Below are positions 9,821 through 24,100 of a stretch of 55,907 nucleotides of DNA, piece by piece (position 1 is the first letter of the stretch; every line of letters begins with the position of its first letter). Source of the stretch: Phoronis australis (lineage: Eukaryota; Phoronida; Phoronidae); the NCBI GenBank assembly GCA_002633005.1, contig NMRA01000001.1, positions 4,211,180-4,267,086 of the forward strand, in the 5' to 3' direction. The notes under the pieces are model-generated. The model worked only from the letters and a program-made list of their open reading frames with translations, had not been told where the DNA came from and searched no databases. The position numbers and the translations under genes were made by a program.

Positions 9821-12800
9821 ATGACCCGCACAAGACGTCCGTTGATGCGAGCTAACGCTACTGATGAACCGAACGTCACAAGCGACTGGCCGGAACAAGT
9901 ACACCGTAATGCACAACATACGGTGGATTTCAACACTTTACCAGACGAGTTATGTATTCGTATATTCGCTTATCTACACCCGGTGTGTGACGGTGTACCT
10001 CACCTAGCTCAGGTGTGTCGAAGGTGGAGTGGAATTTTGAACCGTAGCACGAGGATATGGAAGAGTTTATTTATCGATCCGACGCATTACACGCAGCATG
10101 ATTTTAATACACTTTCATTGGTGTTGCGTATTTACGGAGAGTACATACAGTTCTTAACGTGGAAAAATAACACGATTGTTTATGAGTCGATTTTTGTTTT
10201 AATTCAAAAGCTACGAAATTTGAGATATCTTCGACTGCCTATTCTATGGACTAGCCTAGTCACAGAACATTTGTCTTCACTAACTTCATTGGAAGATATC
10301 CAGATCAACGGTGGATATTCACTGACAGACGCCCACTTGGATTACATCGCGAAATGCTTTCACAATTTAAAAAGCGTCAGTCTAAACGCGTGTTGGGGAA
10401 TTACGGCCGACTCAGTTGTGCGCTTTGTGAGAGCGCTTCCGCGGTTACAATTTCTCAAGTTAAAAGTAAACTCATGTCTTCGTCTTAATGACATTCGAAG
10501 CGAAATCGCCATGGCGGAGGGCTTACGAACAGTGCAGTCGTTGTCGGAGTGTTCGTCTTCCAGTTTGGTCTCCGATCTTTGTCTCCACTATGTTCCTATA
10601 GAAGTTGACGAACTGTGGACAGCTGTCAACAGCTTACCAAACCTTAAGAAGCTAAACATAAGTAACTGCGAGGTAAGTCAACCACAGACGGTTACCGTTC
10701 ATTAATTTACAATAAAGCGGTACACGTAGTTAGATGAAGTTAGTTCTTCATATAGCTACTGTAAGCTTTGTCAGAAAGTATGTCTATTACGTGGTGATGT
10801 CTCCGCATGCAACACGCATTGACTGCTTTGGTAAATACGGCGTGGATAGATTTGCTGATCAGGTCAGTAGACTTTAGACAATAACAGTAACATCTTCCTG
10901 AAAGTAAGTTGACAGAACTATCTATTGTTTGGGGCAAGTTATGAAAAGAACTATCTATTGTTGGATAAGTTGAAAGAACCATCTATTGTTTGGGGCAAAT
11001 TGAAAGAGCTATCAATTGTTTGGGGCAAGTTGAAAGAACTTGAAAGAGCTATTGGTTCGGGCAAGTTGAAAGAACTATCTATCGTTCGGGGCAACTTAAA
11101 AGAACCTTCTATTGTTTAGGGCCGGGAAAGTTGAAAGACCTATCTATTCTTTAAGTTAAGTTGAAAGAACCATCTATTGTTTACATTTTATTTCAAGAGT
11201 ATAAATAAATACAAAAGATGGCGTCACTGCCCAGAAATCGAATTAACATTACATCTGGGCAACTATCTGTAAGTTAACAACTTTCAATGGTTTCAAATAC
11301 CGTATGGTGTGACACTATTTTTAAAGCTGCATTTCGGCCGTGCTTAGACTTAGCTCGCTGTCAACCAAAACGCGTTGGGAATTTTAAGTGTGATAAAGTT
11401 GTTTTTAAAAAAGATCTTGAATGTTGTCCAATGAGGCGGCAACTCAAGTCACATGCGTTCATGCGCTATTTTTAGTTGCAATTTTAGGGTTGGCCAATAC
11501 CAATAAAATCGAAACGTTTTCGCGAGTCGCTGATGGTTTCGATGTTTTTGTCGATAACGGGAATAAAAGTCCTTTCACGGTGCGGATTATTATGAAATCG
11601 ATTACTACTACATTTTCAATTTCAGCCAGCTAATGAGAGCGAAATGCCGCTTTAACACACATATTTTATAGGTGTGGGTTAGCACTTTGATTCTGGACGA
11701 ATAGTGTGCAACTATTGAATATACTCCACGGCTTGAATAAAACAAAAACGATTGGAGGGATTTTGGAGTGGAACGTACAGGCTTTTGTCATACAACCTGC
11801 GCTGACGTGAATTAGGATGCGGGTGTCCTAAAAATAGTCTACGCTTCGCTGTGCACAGCTGGTATTGCTGGGAGGGGGAAGTCAGTTAAGATATGACGTC
11901 ATTGACCTCAGAACAGAAAACTGAAATGCTTTGTTTTATTGGACTTGTTACGAATATGACATCGTAAAATAGGACAATGTTTTGCACGGACAATGGAGCC
12001 AACTTTTAAAAAGTGGGAGAGAGGGTGCACACATCTATTGGTCACTCACGCAAGACAATGGGCTATGTTTAAGAAAATTTAAATTTTCTTTCAGCATGGT
12101 AATTTCATTATAGTCCTAGGAAACAATTAACGGTTTATTCCAGGTGACCTAAAATTTTGAGTATTTGGTCTGAAGAAATAACGGACAATCCCAGGGGACA
12201 GGGATCCCTAAATAAGGAACAAGATAATCCCGTTATTATTACCGGGTGAGATGCCTTAATTAAAACTTCTGACACAAAGCACGGGTTCACTTGCCGCTTT
12301 CAATACTCTATATACAATATTGACTTCTAGCTTGACTATAGAAAAACGCAAGACTGTCGGTTTAGGTCGTGGGGTCGAATCCTTGGGGCTCACCACAAGT
12401 ACAGAACATTGAGGCATATGGTTGGTTCTGCAGGGGTGGTCCAGCCCCCCCTCCCCCTGAATCCGCCAACGTATTTTGTTGCGTTGGGCCGCACTAAGCC
12501 TCGTTTGTATTAAGGCCTACGTCACATGAGACCAGGTTTCAATACACCTGAGCATATTATGTGGATTTGACTTTTGGTCCTAAAACTGACATTTTTTCGA
12601 ATGCGTGTCCCGGGCTTGTCAGCAGAATATTCGGTTAGACATTGCATGATAACATCACGTTTCAAAACAAAGCGTTACGTGACATGGTTATGAACATCAT
12701 TGAGTACATTTCCCTGGCTTTCAAAGCCAATATACACTGATCCCCTTCCCCCGGGCTCTTAGAAAATAAGCACTGTGAGTTCATACAGTGAACCAAAAAT

Positions 12801-15159
12801 AACCTTATCAAAATGCAAACATCAGCTAGTCTTTCTCGATCTCACGCAATCTGGCACAGATAAGAGGTATACGCCTACCACAGACTCTCTGTACGAAGTT
12901 AACAAAATTGCAACTTGGTTGCTGTTGGGCAACAACGAGAGACACCTATCGGATGACATAAGAACTAGGTAATCCTCGGTTGCGTTCAAGAAACTAGACA
13001 TTTCCCTTGTCAGCTTCTGTATTCAGAAGTTTACAAAATGGAAATTATCGATATCTATCCTAACACTATGCACTCCGACTGAAGGGATATTATCGCTTCA
13101 CGGCCAAAAATCCTTTTGGGGGGATTGTTGTTGCGTGGGATGAACTTTTTGAAGTTATTGGATTTGAACTTGGCAATCAATTCGCTGTTTTGTGATTTTA
13201 TTGCAAATCCAAAATTCTCCGAAATCGAGTTCTATTACGGTAAGGATCATCATAAGGCAGATATTATGAGCTTGAATTTGCTGGAATTGGACCAGAGTTT
13301 GGCAAATGTGACGGCTGAAATTCAAATCAAAACGAATTTTATCAATCGAAACGAATCTAAGACTTTTGATCAGGGCACGACAAAACCCAACTTAGTCGCG
13401 TGCCGTTGCAATCTCCAACAATAATCGCGGAGAAATTTAAGTGGGGTCTCCGGAAAAATTTGATCCTCGATCATTGTTAGAGAATGCAAGGATCAGATAT
13501 CACTGTTCGCTTCGATGTTTGACATACAAAAATCCGTTTTAAAAATTGGAGTTTTAGCCTCCTTACTCGCCAAGCAGTGATTTACGATGCGGTGGGTACA
13601 TTCAGACTATAAATTACTTCCTGGTCAAGTGCATTCAGTAACTATTCAATGCTGAATGAGTCTTTAAGGAGCAGTGAGTTACGCTGCAGACCATAAGGAC
13701 TTCCTGGTCGGGTGCACTGAATCACTGCCCGCCAAAGGTAACCACTCAACATGAACTGAAACACAATAACCACATTTCGATATAGCAGTGATAATGAAAC
13801 ATTCAGTGAGATTTCCTGGTCTTTGCTGTGCGGTGGGAAAATCAAAAACGATTTACAGGAAAATGCACAATGTCTCGAAATGTTTCTCAAAGTGAAAGAA
13901 ATTAAGTTTCTCTTCCCCGTAAACTCGATCCGTCATGCACACCAGAATTAGACATTGGGTCCAATGAAAAACGCTTTCTAGCTCTTCCAGCGCTGAAAAC
14001 TGAACTAAAAACGACGATTTTTTTGTTCAAAATTAACTTTTGCAATATCATCATACTAATTGTCTCATATTGTCGTTCACAGCATCTTCACGGTATACGA
14101 TTGATGTCGACATCACTGCAGAAACTTTACCTGTTCAATTTATGGAGCGCACTTTTCGTCAGTGTGGAAGCTGCCAACTTGAAATCGTTTACTGTCGATT
14201 ACGGTCTCGAGTCTCTTGAACATTTGGAAGTATCCGCTCCAAAATTACGACGCATTGCCATCGACGGTAGCGACGTCTTGAGAACGATCAACATCAAATC
14301 ACAGAAGCTTCAAACTTTTGAGGTGCGCAACTGTGAAATGTTGGACTTTCGTTCACTCAAAGATACTCTCAAGTTCAACAATACATTGACATGCTTAAAG
14401 TTAGGGAGACTGCCAGTGGATGGCCTTCATCTCAACGAAACACATTGTCCAAATATTCGAGAGCTGGTCTTGTTGGATGACTTTCACTGCACAACCTTGC
14501 ACATGCGTAGTCCAACTCTGAGAGTTCTTCAAACTAAGACAGAGAGAGCTTTGTCGTCCTTGACTCATGTGTATGTGATAGCCAACCATCTTAACAAAAT
14601 CTGGTTAGTGAATGTACCAATGTTGAGATGCCTTACAATTCAGTGTGTTAGTGTAGACTCATTACACCTCAACACATCCAGTTCCGACCAACTCTACCTC
14701 GAATCGTTAATCGTCCACGCAATAGTCGCCATTGGATCTCTAAGAATGTTTGATTGCGTCGTCAACATGCTGTGCCTGACCACACCAAGGGCAACATCTG
14801 TAGTCCTGTGCGGCTGCCGAATTTCCGACTACGTTCTGAAGATGGCACTCGATGGCTGTCCAAACATTTCCCACTTAAATTTGGAAACGTGTCATGAATT
14901 CAAAAATTTAAAGATCGTAGCAAGCCAACTGCAATACTTGAATCTTTTTGGCTGCAAGGACGTACGGGATATACATCTAGAATGCCCACAGTTACAGGCA
15001 GTTAATTTAGGGCAATGTACAAATGCTAAATTGTACGTGATGGGTAAAGAATGCAGTCACGATCCGTCCAATGTTGAAAAGATTCGAATAGTGCCACCAA
15101 TTGAAAATTCACGGTGGAACCACGATCATCCACCAAATTTGATGCTCAATGACAGATGA
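9821..15159 (+). CDS. F-box and leucine-rich-repeat protein (FBXL type), 642 residues, two exons
   Basis: Exon 1 is 9821-10672 (donor GTAAGT, phase 0) and exon 2 is 14083-15159 (acceptor CAG, stop TGA). The F-box covers about residues 37-84: it begins DFNTLPDELCIRIFAYLHP and contains QVCRRWSGIL and RIWKSL, the usual LP-E-...-I-F--L and V-C-RW signatures that bind SKP1. From about residue 100 to the end the protein consists of irregular leucine-rich repeats, for example LTSLEDIQING, LKSVSLNACWGIT, LQFLKLKVNSC, LQYLNLFGCKDV and LQAVNLGQC. By family role it should be the substrate-recognition subunit of an SCF (SKP1-CUL1-F-box) ubiquitin ligase. An in-frame GTG at 9803 is not needed; the ATG at 9821 follows the promoter directly. 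I cannot assign a vertebrate orthologue. The 3.4 kb intron holds a minisatellite. Confidence 0.85.
10903..11182 (+). repeat. Minisatellite, about 30 bp unit, about 9 copies
   Basis: Units resemble AAGTTGAAAGAACTATCTAT followed by TGTTTGGGGC. The array lies 230 bases inside the F-box gene intron. The unit length is a multiple of three, so a short frame stays open by accident. Confidence 0.85.
11183..14082 (+). other. Remainder of the F-box gene intron
   Basis: No coding exon fits between the two F-box exons. At 12367-12377 the sequence GGGTCGAATCC, preceded by a TCGGTTTAGGTCGTG stretch, resembles the T-arm/B-box half of a tRNA; no matching 5' half or A box is visible, so it may be a tRNA-derived SINE fragment. 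Short diverged repeats with the phrase CTTCCTGGTC lie at 13555-13740. The rest is unique AT-rich DNA. Confidence 0.45.
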
Positions 15160-18157
15160 CTGTCAACTGGAGTGACCAAGGTCCAGTCAAAATCACAGCG
15201 TTCATACTAGAATAAGTCAAGTTAGAGGTGCTAAATCTTGAAGTCGCCAATTCCATTGGGTTCGCATGCTTTTGTCAGATGTAACAAGGATACCTTGCCA
15301 GGTCAAAAACACAAAAAGGTACCACCCCAAAAATGAACCAAAACAACGGTTTTCAAAGGTGGCGCTGTATGGGGTTTCAAAAAGAACAGAATTTGAAACT
15401 GTGATAAAACGTATGTGCAAACCGTCTAATCAATGGATTATCAACAGTTCTGTTATGCTTACTGGAATACAACATTCTTCACAAAACTTTCAAGTTTCAG
15501 TTTGTAAGACCACCGTTGACATTAATTTTGCTTCTCCTCACAAAACACTCAATATCCAATATGGCAGGTGGGTAGATAAAACGACTTTTTTCACTATTCA
15601 TGGTTTGATGGGCTAGTTTTGTTACAAAAAGATAAGTGACTTTTCATGGTGTAAGGGAAATTTTTGTTGCATACATACTTCACTTGTACAATTGAAGAAA
15701 AAACTGTCAGATGGAAATATAAGGTTTTGAGTAGTGTGCATAACATAGGGTTGGGATCATGGCTTGATGGGCTATTTTTATTACAAAAAGATAAGTGACT
15801 TTTCATGGTCTAACCGACGTTTTTTGTTGCAAAAATACTCCACTTGTACAATTGAAGAAAAAACTTTCAGATCGAAAATAGAGTGTTTTGAGTAGCGTAC
15901 ATAACATAGGATTGGCATCAGCATTCGAAATACACACGATGGCCTAGAGCCAGTGGATTTGCTGGGGGGAGGGGAGCAGTAAACTGTCACGTATAGGCCC
16001 TATCTGGATGTATATTCAAGTAACTGGCCCTTCAAGCCAACACACTTATTTGCTGAAGGTCGAACACTGGTTGGCATACAAGGAAAAACAGCCTTATAGG
16101 CTTCCTACCTGGTCCATGTCTGATCACACCATAATAAATCACTGCACTTCATACATATGAGTCATTGTTGACATACATAAATTTAAAATGGAAATACACA
16201 TCGTCTTATAAAGTTGATATAAATGAACATAATATTTCAAGATATTTTTAGGTACAGAAAATGGAAAAGCGTTCATTTGGAGCTGCATATCGTTAATGGA
16301 AATAACGAGAAAATAAAATTTCAGCCATAGTGTAACCTAAATTGGAGATAAGTAATATCATTTTTTATTCAAGCCACTTGGAGGTGGTCAGTGGCCAGTC
16401 ACAAGAAACAGTCCCCATAGGGTCTCAACTATGCTCCATAAATATTCAGTGCACTTGTAGACTTTGTTTACTCATTAACGGTGTGATTTCAATCACTTTA
16501 TCTTGATTGAGACCTCCTCATTTACTTATGACAATTTAAAACACTGTATGTGATAACTGAGCCATTATTTCCATGAAAATAAGTAGGGACCTTTACATGC
16601 AATGCACCAAATTCAAGGTCTTGATCCCTATTTATTATCAATATTAAGAATTCCACATGTTGTTTGCTCTCATTATGTATCAAAGCTAAAACCTCATGTA
16701 GCAATGAAGAGAAAATATAGTGATCGCACAAAGTCTACAAATACACTGGAAATTTAAGAAACTCTTGAGCCTGTACTGGGACTGTCTCCCGCAACTGCCT
16801 ACAGGTGTCACTACTCCTGATCTAGCCAATTATTCGCTCCAGCAAACCAAAAATCCCTCCCTGATCATGTAAACAATGTTAATGAGCAGACAATGTAAAA
16901 CAACAATGCATAGAAAGACATGCAAATTTAGCAGAACTTACACGAAAGAAGCACAGGGTGTTTGTATAACAAAAGAAATAAAGAATAATCACTCAAGCAA
17001 ATGACTGCTCTCCTCAACAAATTTTTGTTTCCTCAAGGGAGAGCAATGTTTCAATAGCTCTCCATGTATGACCTATCAAGTGCCCTCAGGACTGGTCCAT
17101 ACTTGTGTAGTATTACACCAATGTATACACACAAGACTCACTATTGACATTACTTAATAGGCTACAAACCTGTGTTTCATCCAAGCAGCAAAATTTTGAT
17201 TTAGACCAGTTACCCGATTATAAAATTGGTCTCAAGTTTTTCCTTACTCAGATGAGAAGTGATTTTTGGATTTGTAAGGAATTATCCTGTTCGTTGTTCC
17301 TTAAGACAATTGCATGGCATGTTGTGACAAGCAAAGTTGTAGAGACTGATCTCCAGCACTAACAACTGTTACATAACTTCTTTTCAAGCCTGAAATCGCC
17401 TAAAATTTGACCAAGAAAAAATTTGAGACTTGCAATTTCATAATCGTAAGTGATCTAAATCAAAAGTTAGTTCTTGTGATAGAAGCTGAGTTTACAGGGC
17501 TTTCAATATACATACATATGGTTTGCTCTGTTCACATGGTAACACACAGCTGTTGTTCACATGTAAATATTACCATGACAATGTACGCAGGTCTTACTGT
17601 TCCTGTTTGGAAACACGCCACATCAGTCTACCTGTATATACAACAGCTACATGCCCATGTATTTCAAAATCTTGAAATATTTCAGGAAAAAACTAAAAGG
17701 ATTAATTCCACAAACACGATTGTGTTCCTGCTGACTGCCGGAATACCGGTATTTTTGTCGGAGTGGAGAACAGGCTGAAGCTGTTATGATAACGCACATG
17801 TCTAAACAGAAGAGGAGCCAGACACTGCAATACTGCGCATGCATCAACAGCATTTGTTGTATATTACAGACACGATTGGAATGTTTAGTGAGTGCACAAA
17901 CGGTGGTATCTGATGAATAAAATTTTCCACTATAAGTGCAGGCAAATTTGGCTGAATCCAGAATACCAGGTCAATTGTTTCTCAATGCAAATTTTACCAT
18001 TTAAAATTATAGCACAAAAAATAACAGGAATCCACTAAATTCCAAATGGGAATGACACTAATGTCATAAACACCACGATGGTATTTTGCATTGGTTAGTC
18101 TATTCATCGCAGTCCATGTAGCATGGCCTCACAGCTAAATACACCATCGTACAATAC
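15160..18157. other. Convergent intergenic region between the F-box gene (+) and SDCCAG8 (-)
   Basis: The region holds both 3' UTRs. Candidate poly(A) signals are AATAAA at 16133-16138 for the F-box gene and TTTATT (AATAAA on the minus strand) at 16631-16636 or 16374-16379 for SDCCAG8. A tandem duplication lies at 15599-15925. I see no other gene. In vertebrates AKT3 occupies this side of SDCCAG8; it is not here. Confidence 0.5.
15599..15925. repeat. Tandem duplication, 159 bp offset
   Basis: Two copies share ATGG(T/C)TTGATGGGCTA, ACAAAAAGATAAGTGACTTT and CACTTGTACAATTGAAGAAA at a constant 159-160 bp offset, with scattered substitutions. They lie in the 3' flank of the F-box gene. Confidence 0.85.
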
Positions 18158-21100
18158 TTAGCTGGTACTGTTGACGTCACTCAATATATCATCGACCAAG
18201 CCCTTGTGAGATGAATAAAGTTTATCTGCATCACACTCATTGTGAAGGCTTATTTGTTTTCGTAAGAATTCCACCTCCTTCGCTAACAACTGTCGATCCC
18301 TCATTAACTGGCTCTGTTTGGCAAGTAGATCAATTATCTACAAAAACACAAGCAGCAAGAGTTAGACAGTGTAAATTCAACTGAGATAAAATGTCGCCAT
18401 GTATTACAAGGACATAAAAGAAAGAACAACTTTTCTACAAAGAAATAGGAACAGATCACACCATGATGTATGGACACCTTAGATGGTGTTCTGTGTTAAT
18501 CAGTTTGATGGTGTTCTGTGGTCATCATTTTGATTGTATTCTGTGGTCATCAGTTTGGTGGTGTTCTGTAGTCATCACTTTGATGGTGCTCTATGGTCAT
18601 TGGTTTGATGGTGTTCTTTGGTCATCAGTTTGATGCTTTTATGTAGTCATCATTTTGATGGTGTTCTGTGGTCATCAGTTTGATGGTGTTCTGTGGTCAT
18701 CCGTTTGATGGTGTTCTGTGGTCATCAGTTTGATGGTGTGCTGTGGTCATCAATTTGATAAGAAGGAAAGAGGTAGGGAGGGGGATATGTAGGTATGCAT
18801 GACCGTAGATACTATGTACTATGTATGTACTATGTATTACACGTGTATGACCTGCTATGAGCTGTGCTGAGTATTATAAACCACACCATATATGCTGGAT
18901 GTAAGACATGTAAATCACCTGTTGAGAGCTGTGTTGAGCGTGCTCATCCATTTGAGACAACTGCTGTCTCAGCCTCTCTTGTACTTGACCGTGCTTCACA
19001 AGTTCACTGTCAATTTGATGAAGACGTTTCTGCGACTTCTCCCACTTAAAGTTCAGTTCTTGGTTCTGCGTTTTCAATTGCTGGCTACTTGACCTGAAGC
19101 AAATTAATCAACTTTGTAATTACCACAAAAAATGAATCAGTTATTCATACGGGAAATACACAGAGTTGCTGGTAAACACGGCCGCTATGAAAAATGTAAC
19201 TAAAGCAACCCTCCCCCGCCTCTGCCGCATGGTGCAAGGGGTTTAGGAGATACAGTAGTGGACGACAGATGCCCAGACAGAAATGCTTGCAATATGCAAA
19301 CACATTCGTACATATGGCCTCATAAAAATCCAAAGTACTTGATTGATACCAGGGCACATATAAAAAACTAAAATTGCCACTAGGGGCTCAGTGGTAGACG
19401 GATTAGTCTGAAACTTGTCATCATTTGTCGTCACATTCCTAGGAGTACACTTATTTTTTTACAAAGCAACCCAAATATACGTATGCAGTGGCATAAGTCT
19501 ACTCTTACCTGTGTCGTGAAGCTTGTGCATCCAGCTGCTCAGCTTGTCTTCTGCATTCATCCCGCAGCTTGTCAACTACAGTACTCTGATTGGCTAAGAT
19601 TTCTTCTAATTCACAAACAGTCTTACCTGCAAGAAGCACATCATTTCTTTATAGAAGACTTTCACAAGTGCAACAAACAACAGGCAAAATGTTGTTAAAT
19701 GGCAGAAACATTCTGTTTGAATAAAATGGAAAACAAAATATGAGATACTAGTAAAGAGTAGTAATTCGTAACTGTTCTTTCATTTGCATTTACATTTTAC
19801 GAAGGAATAATCCAATCACATATAACAAAGAGAAACAATATCAAAGCATTGCCATCTTGTCTGCATAAAGGGGGTACACCTGTGAGTTTTTCACACACAC
19901 TATTGCAAATCTGAAATTTGTAAAGCTGTGTTCACTCACGCATCTGCAAACGAATTTCAGCCAATACCTTCACATGAAAATTTGTGTCAATCAAACAGGT
20001 TACATGTCATGCTTGATCCACTAACTGCGGAAAGATTAGCCAGGTTGAGTCAATGTCCAGACTGATATCAAATGATACAATAATTCTCTGCTAATTTTGC
20101 AAAATCTTACTGGTAAAGGTATTTTCTCAATAGTGTGCGAAATCAAATGAATACAGAAAATTTGTGGTTGGTGGGTGTGAAATTAACTGAGGAACAAGGT
20201 ATTGCCATCTGCCCACGTGCAAATTTAGCAGAATGAGGCCTATCAGTTGGCAAGGCAATTCAATTAACGGTAATTATAGTCTCTTTATTGTGTTCCACTG
20301 ACTTTAAAAATACTTTACCCCATAAGTGAGGTTCTCTATTGAACAACTGTATCTGGGTCACATGACGATCATCTACGTCAATAGGAGATGTCCCATAAGA
20401 ATGAAGTGGTGAATATACAATGTTCATACCTTATTAACACAGTTAAAGAGGCATGTATTACAGGATTAATGATATGTCTTTACCATGACATTTTCCGAGG
20501 TGCAAAACAGAGGGTGTGCAAAGCAGGTCAGACAAAATATTACCATCAAGTAGCCTCATGCTAAACAAGAGAGAGACAAAACATAAGTTTTCAAAACAAT
20601 TTTAGGTGTGCAGAATGAGATGAGTGTTCAACAAGTAAGGAGAGTTACCGTACTCATCATGTGTGACCTCCAGACTTTTGACCCAATTTCATGTTAATTT
20701 CAAATGCTACTATTTCTATCTCTATTTAACTCTTCATGGCTGCCAGATTCAGTGAGATATCAGGTGATACTGACTATGTTTCATCTCCACACTGCTAGGT
20801 TCAGTATGATATCAAATGATACTTACTACGCATAACCACCACTATTCATGACTGCTAGGTTCAGTATGATATCAAATGATACTCAGTATGCTTCATCTCC
20901 ACACTGCTAGGTTCAGTATGATATCAAATGATACTTACTACGCATGACCACCACTATTCATGACTGCTAGGTTCAGTATGATATCAAATGATACTCACTA
21001 TGCTTCATCTCCACACTCTGGATGACTGCCTTTAACGCGTCTTCTCTTTCCTCTGCCCTCCTTGACACCAACTTCAGCTCATCAGCCCGATCCCGTTCCA

Positions 21101-24100
21101 TACTATCCAGAGATAACCTTGATTGATGCAGCTGAAAACAACAAATCAACAGACTGTCAATCCAGCATAGTGCAACTAAAACATAGAGGTAAAGAACATA
21201 GGGACTGGGATAATGAACAACTACAAGCAACCACCAGAGTTGTAGGTTATGACATCCGATGTTGCATCACAGCACAATAATCATGCTAGTTTAACAAATG
21301 TTAAGGGAACTTTTTGAATTTCTATTTTGTCAAAGTTTTGGAGCAACGACAATAATTTCAGAAATGCATCCAATTATTAGTAATGATCTACAGACTATAC
21401 TGCCATATAGTTATGACATTACATTAAACAAGACAATGACCCAATCTTTTAGTCAAGTACATTACTATGTCATATTTTTTCTTGCTTCTTCGTTCACAAA
21501 ACAGAGGCTACATTTCATGTCCCTACAACATGAAATTCACAAAATTTGTCTCATCTACTGCTTGAGGCTTGTTATTTTGGTTGAAATTGGATGCAAGACG
21601 ACACTGGGGTGGTCATTTTTCGAGGTTTAGCTTTGAAGAACCATAGAACCTTGTGTTGTCCTACTTTCTGAAATTTGGTATGTAGCTACATCTTGTTAAA
21701 CACTATTTGAGAAATGCAATCTCATCTGTTTTTCGCTACTGTTCTCGAGTTATTCAAGCATATTTGACGACTGGTCTTTTATTGAGTGATTTCTCCCGGG
21801 CAATTCTGTGAAAAGAAAAATATCAATTTGTGACAATATTTTCTGGTCTCATCTGAGGCTGAACCTGCATTTACAAAGGAGAGAAACAATTGTTGGAGGT
21901 CAGGGGAAAAATATCTACAGGAATGATCCCTGAAACTTAAAAAAATGTCATCACGAATCAAGAATTGATAATTGTACCTGCGTGTATCCAGGGGGTACTC
22001 ATAAACTTGTAGCATGATGTGAAGAAGACAAAATGATAACACAGACTCTGAAGGATGTTCAAACAGGACGATGAATGATGAATGATAGGAACACCTATGC
22101 ATAATATCCTCCCCCNATGTACACAAGATGTTTACCATGAAACATTAACACAGTTAAGTCTTTTGGAAACATAACACATAACAACATTGACTCGCTAATT
22201 GCCGATTGTCTCTACTTTATTACTTTAACGTCTCATACACACACAGTAGACACGGTAGACACAGTAGACAGGTTCAATGAGAAGTGTAAACATGTGCGTT
22301 AACAGATGAGTGAGATACTAACGCCAGCTTGAACAGACACATTACATTATTGATCAACCATTACCTCTCGATCTAAATCCTGCACCTTAATTGTGACACG
22401 CATACATTCCTCTTTACTCTCCATCAACTCTCGCTCACACTGCTTTAGTCGACGATGCAGGTCTTCATTTTCTCCACTCAACCTCGACTTTTCCTGAAAC
22501 AAGAATGATCGCCACCCTACATCCAAACCTTCAAAGAATTATTTTGAACATGAAAAGATAACAAAAAATAACTGTTTGTTTTAAAGAATTGTCAGTAAGT
22601 GTGACCTCGGTTCATGACATTCATCCACAAACACACACGGGGGGACGGTATGTTGGTAAGTGAAATCTCGCCTACACATGTATGCAACACTCGGATTTAA
22701 TGATGCATGTCAGGCCATGCTGGCAGTCAGAGCCAGGAGATTTTGGATTACATTTTGAGCAAATTCAGTGAAATCAGACTCTTATTAGGTTAGGAATATA
22801 TGATGGAAAGGTAGTAGCAAATGTTAAATGAAAGTTATCAACTAATGTTCAGAGATCATCTTGTAGTGGTCAATGTCACTCTTTCCAGTAACCATAGCAG
22901 CAATAAAACTTAATACAACTTACTTCCTTTGCACGCTTTGTCAACCTTTCAACTTCTTCTTTCGCCTTACTCGCTGCCTCTAAAGCCATGTTTCTCTCAA
23001 GAATCGCCTGAGATGCGTTTCCCTTCAAATCGCCTGTTGTCTAAAACAACCAAAGCCACAACGTTGGATATTTGCGGAAGAAAAACACACAAGTGGTTGA
23101 AAACGAGACACTGCTGTCTGCATACTTGCTTAAAGCACAGCTGCATGACGTGTACTTAGTACTTAAAAGCACATAAATATCCGTATACTTGCTTAAAGCA
23201 CACAGCTGTCCATATACTTGCCTACACTGCTGTCAGAACACACAAATTCATATACACACACATGCACACACACACAATTGTAAATAGACCCATTACAATG
23301 CGTTTCCTCAAGTGTCATGGTATACATTACCTTACTATAGTCACTATCACACACTTTCAGTTGGTTCTTCAAACGGTCCAGTTCAGCAAGACTGTCCAGT
23401 TTCTCTCGCGTCACACGTTCCAGTTGGCTGCTGGCACTGGCTGATGTTTCCTCTGCTTCTTTCAACTAAAAACATTGCATGCAATACAAAAAGTTGCGGC
23501 ACACGCATCACTAGAAATGACATGAATAATAACAAGAGCAATATGAAGTGCCGATATGCACCCACAATGCAACACAAATGGTAGGATTCCAGGAGTGCTT
23601 ATCAGTTTCATGTAAGGTACAGAGAGACAACAAGTTGACCAAAAGAGGTAGCTGCATAGTCAGAATGCACAAAAATGTAGGTACCTTAACTTTTAAAACT
23701 AACAACAAATCAAAAAGTTTCAAAAATGAAAAAATCCAACAATTTCAATAAAGAAATAAGACATGCCACAAAGGGAAACAGCACCAGGCAGCCAGTCTAC
23801 TACTTCTCATCAAGAACAATCATGAAGTTTGGCAGAAACAAACGTAGACACAAAATGACACAATGGATACAGCACTTGTTTGAATATGCTGAAAATTGAT
23901 AGCTGCCATCATCAACAAAATGGAACGCCCATTAGGGGTTGCTGTAGTACCAATTCCCCCAAAAATGAACTAGTTCCAGGAGTGCATTGTCATCACACAA
24001 CTCTGTGCCAAGTTTCAACGAAATTCGTCAATTAGTTTGTTAGATATCATACAGCAATGTTGTTCCCCTAAAATACAGAAAACGCCCCTTGTCAAAAAAA

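Noticed and set aside
13116-13424. 102-codon frame in the F-box gene intron
   Set aside because: No family resemblance, no splice sites joining it in frame, and not needed between the phase-0 exons.
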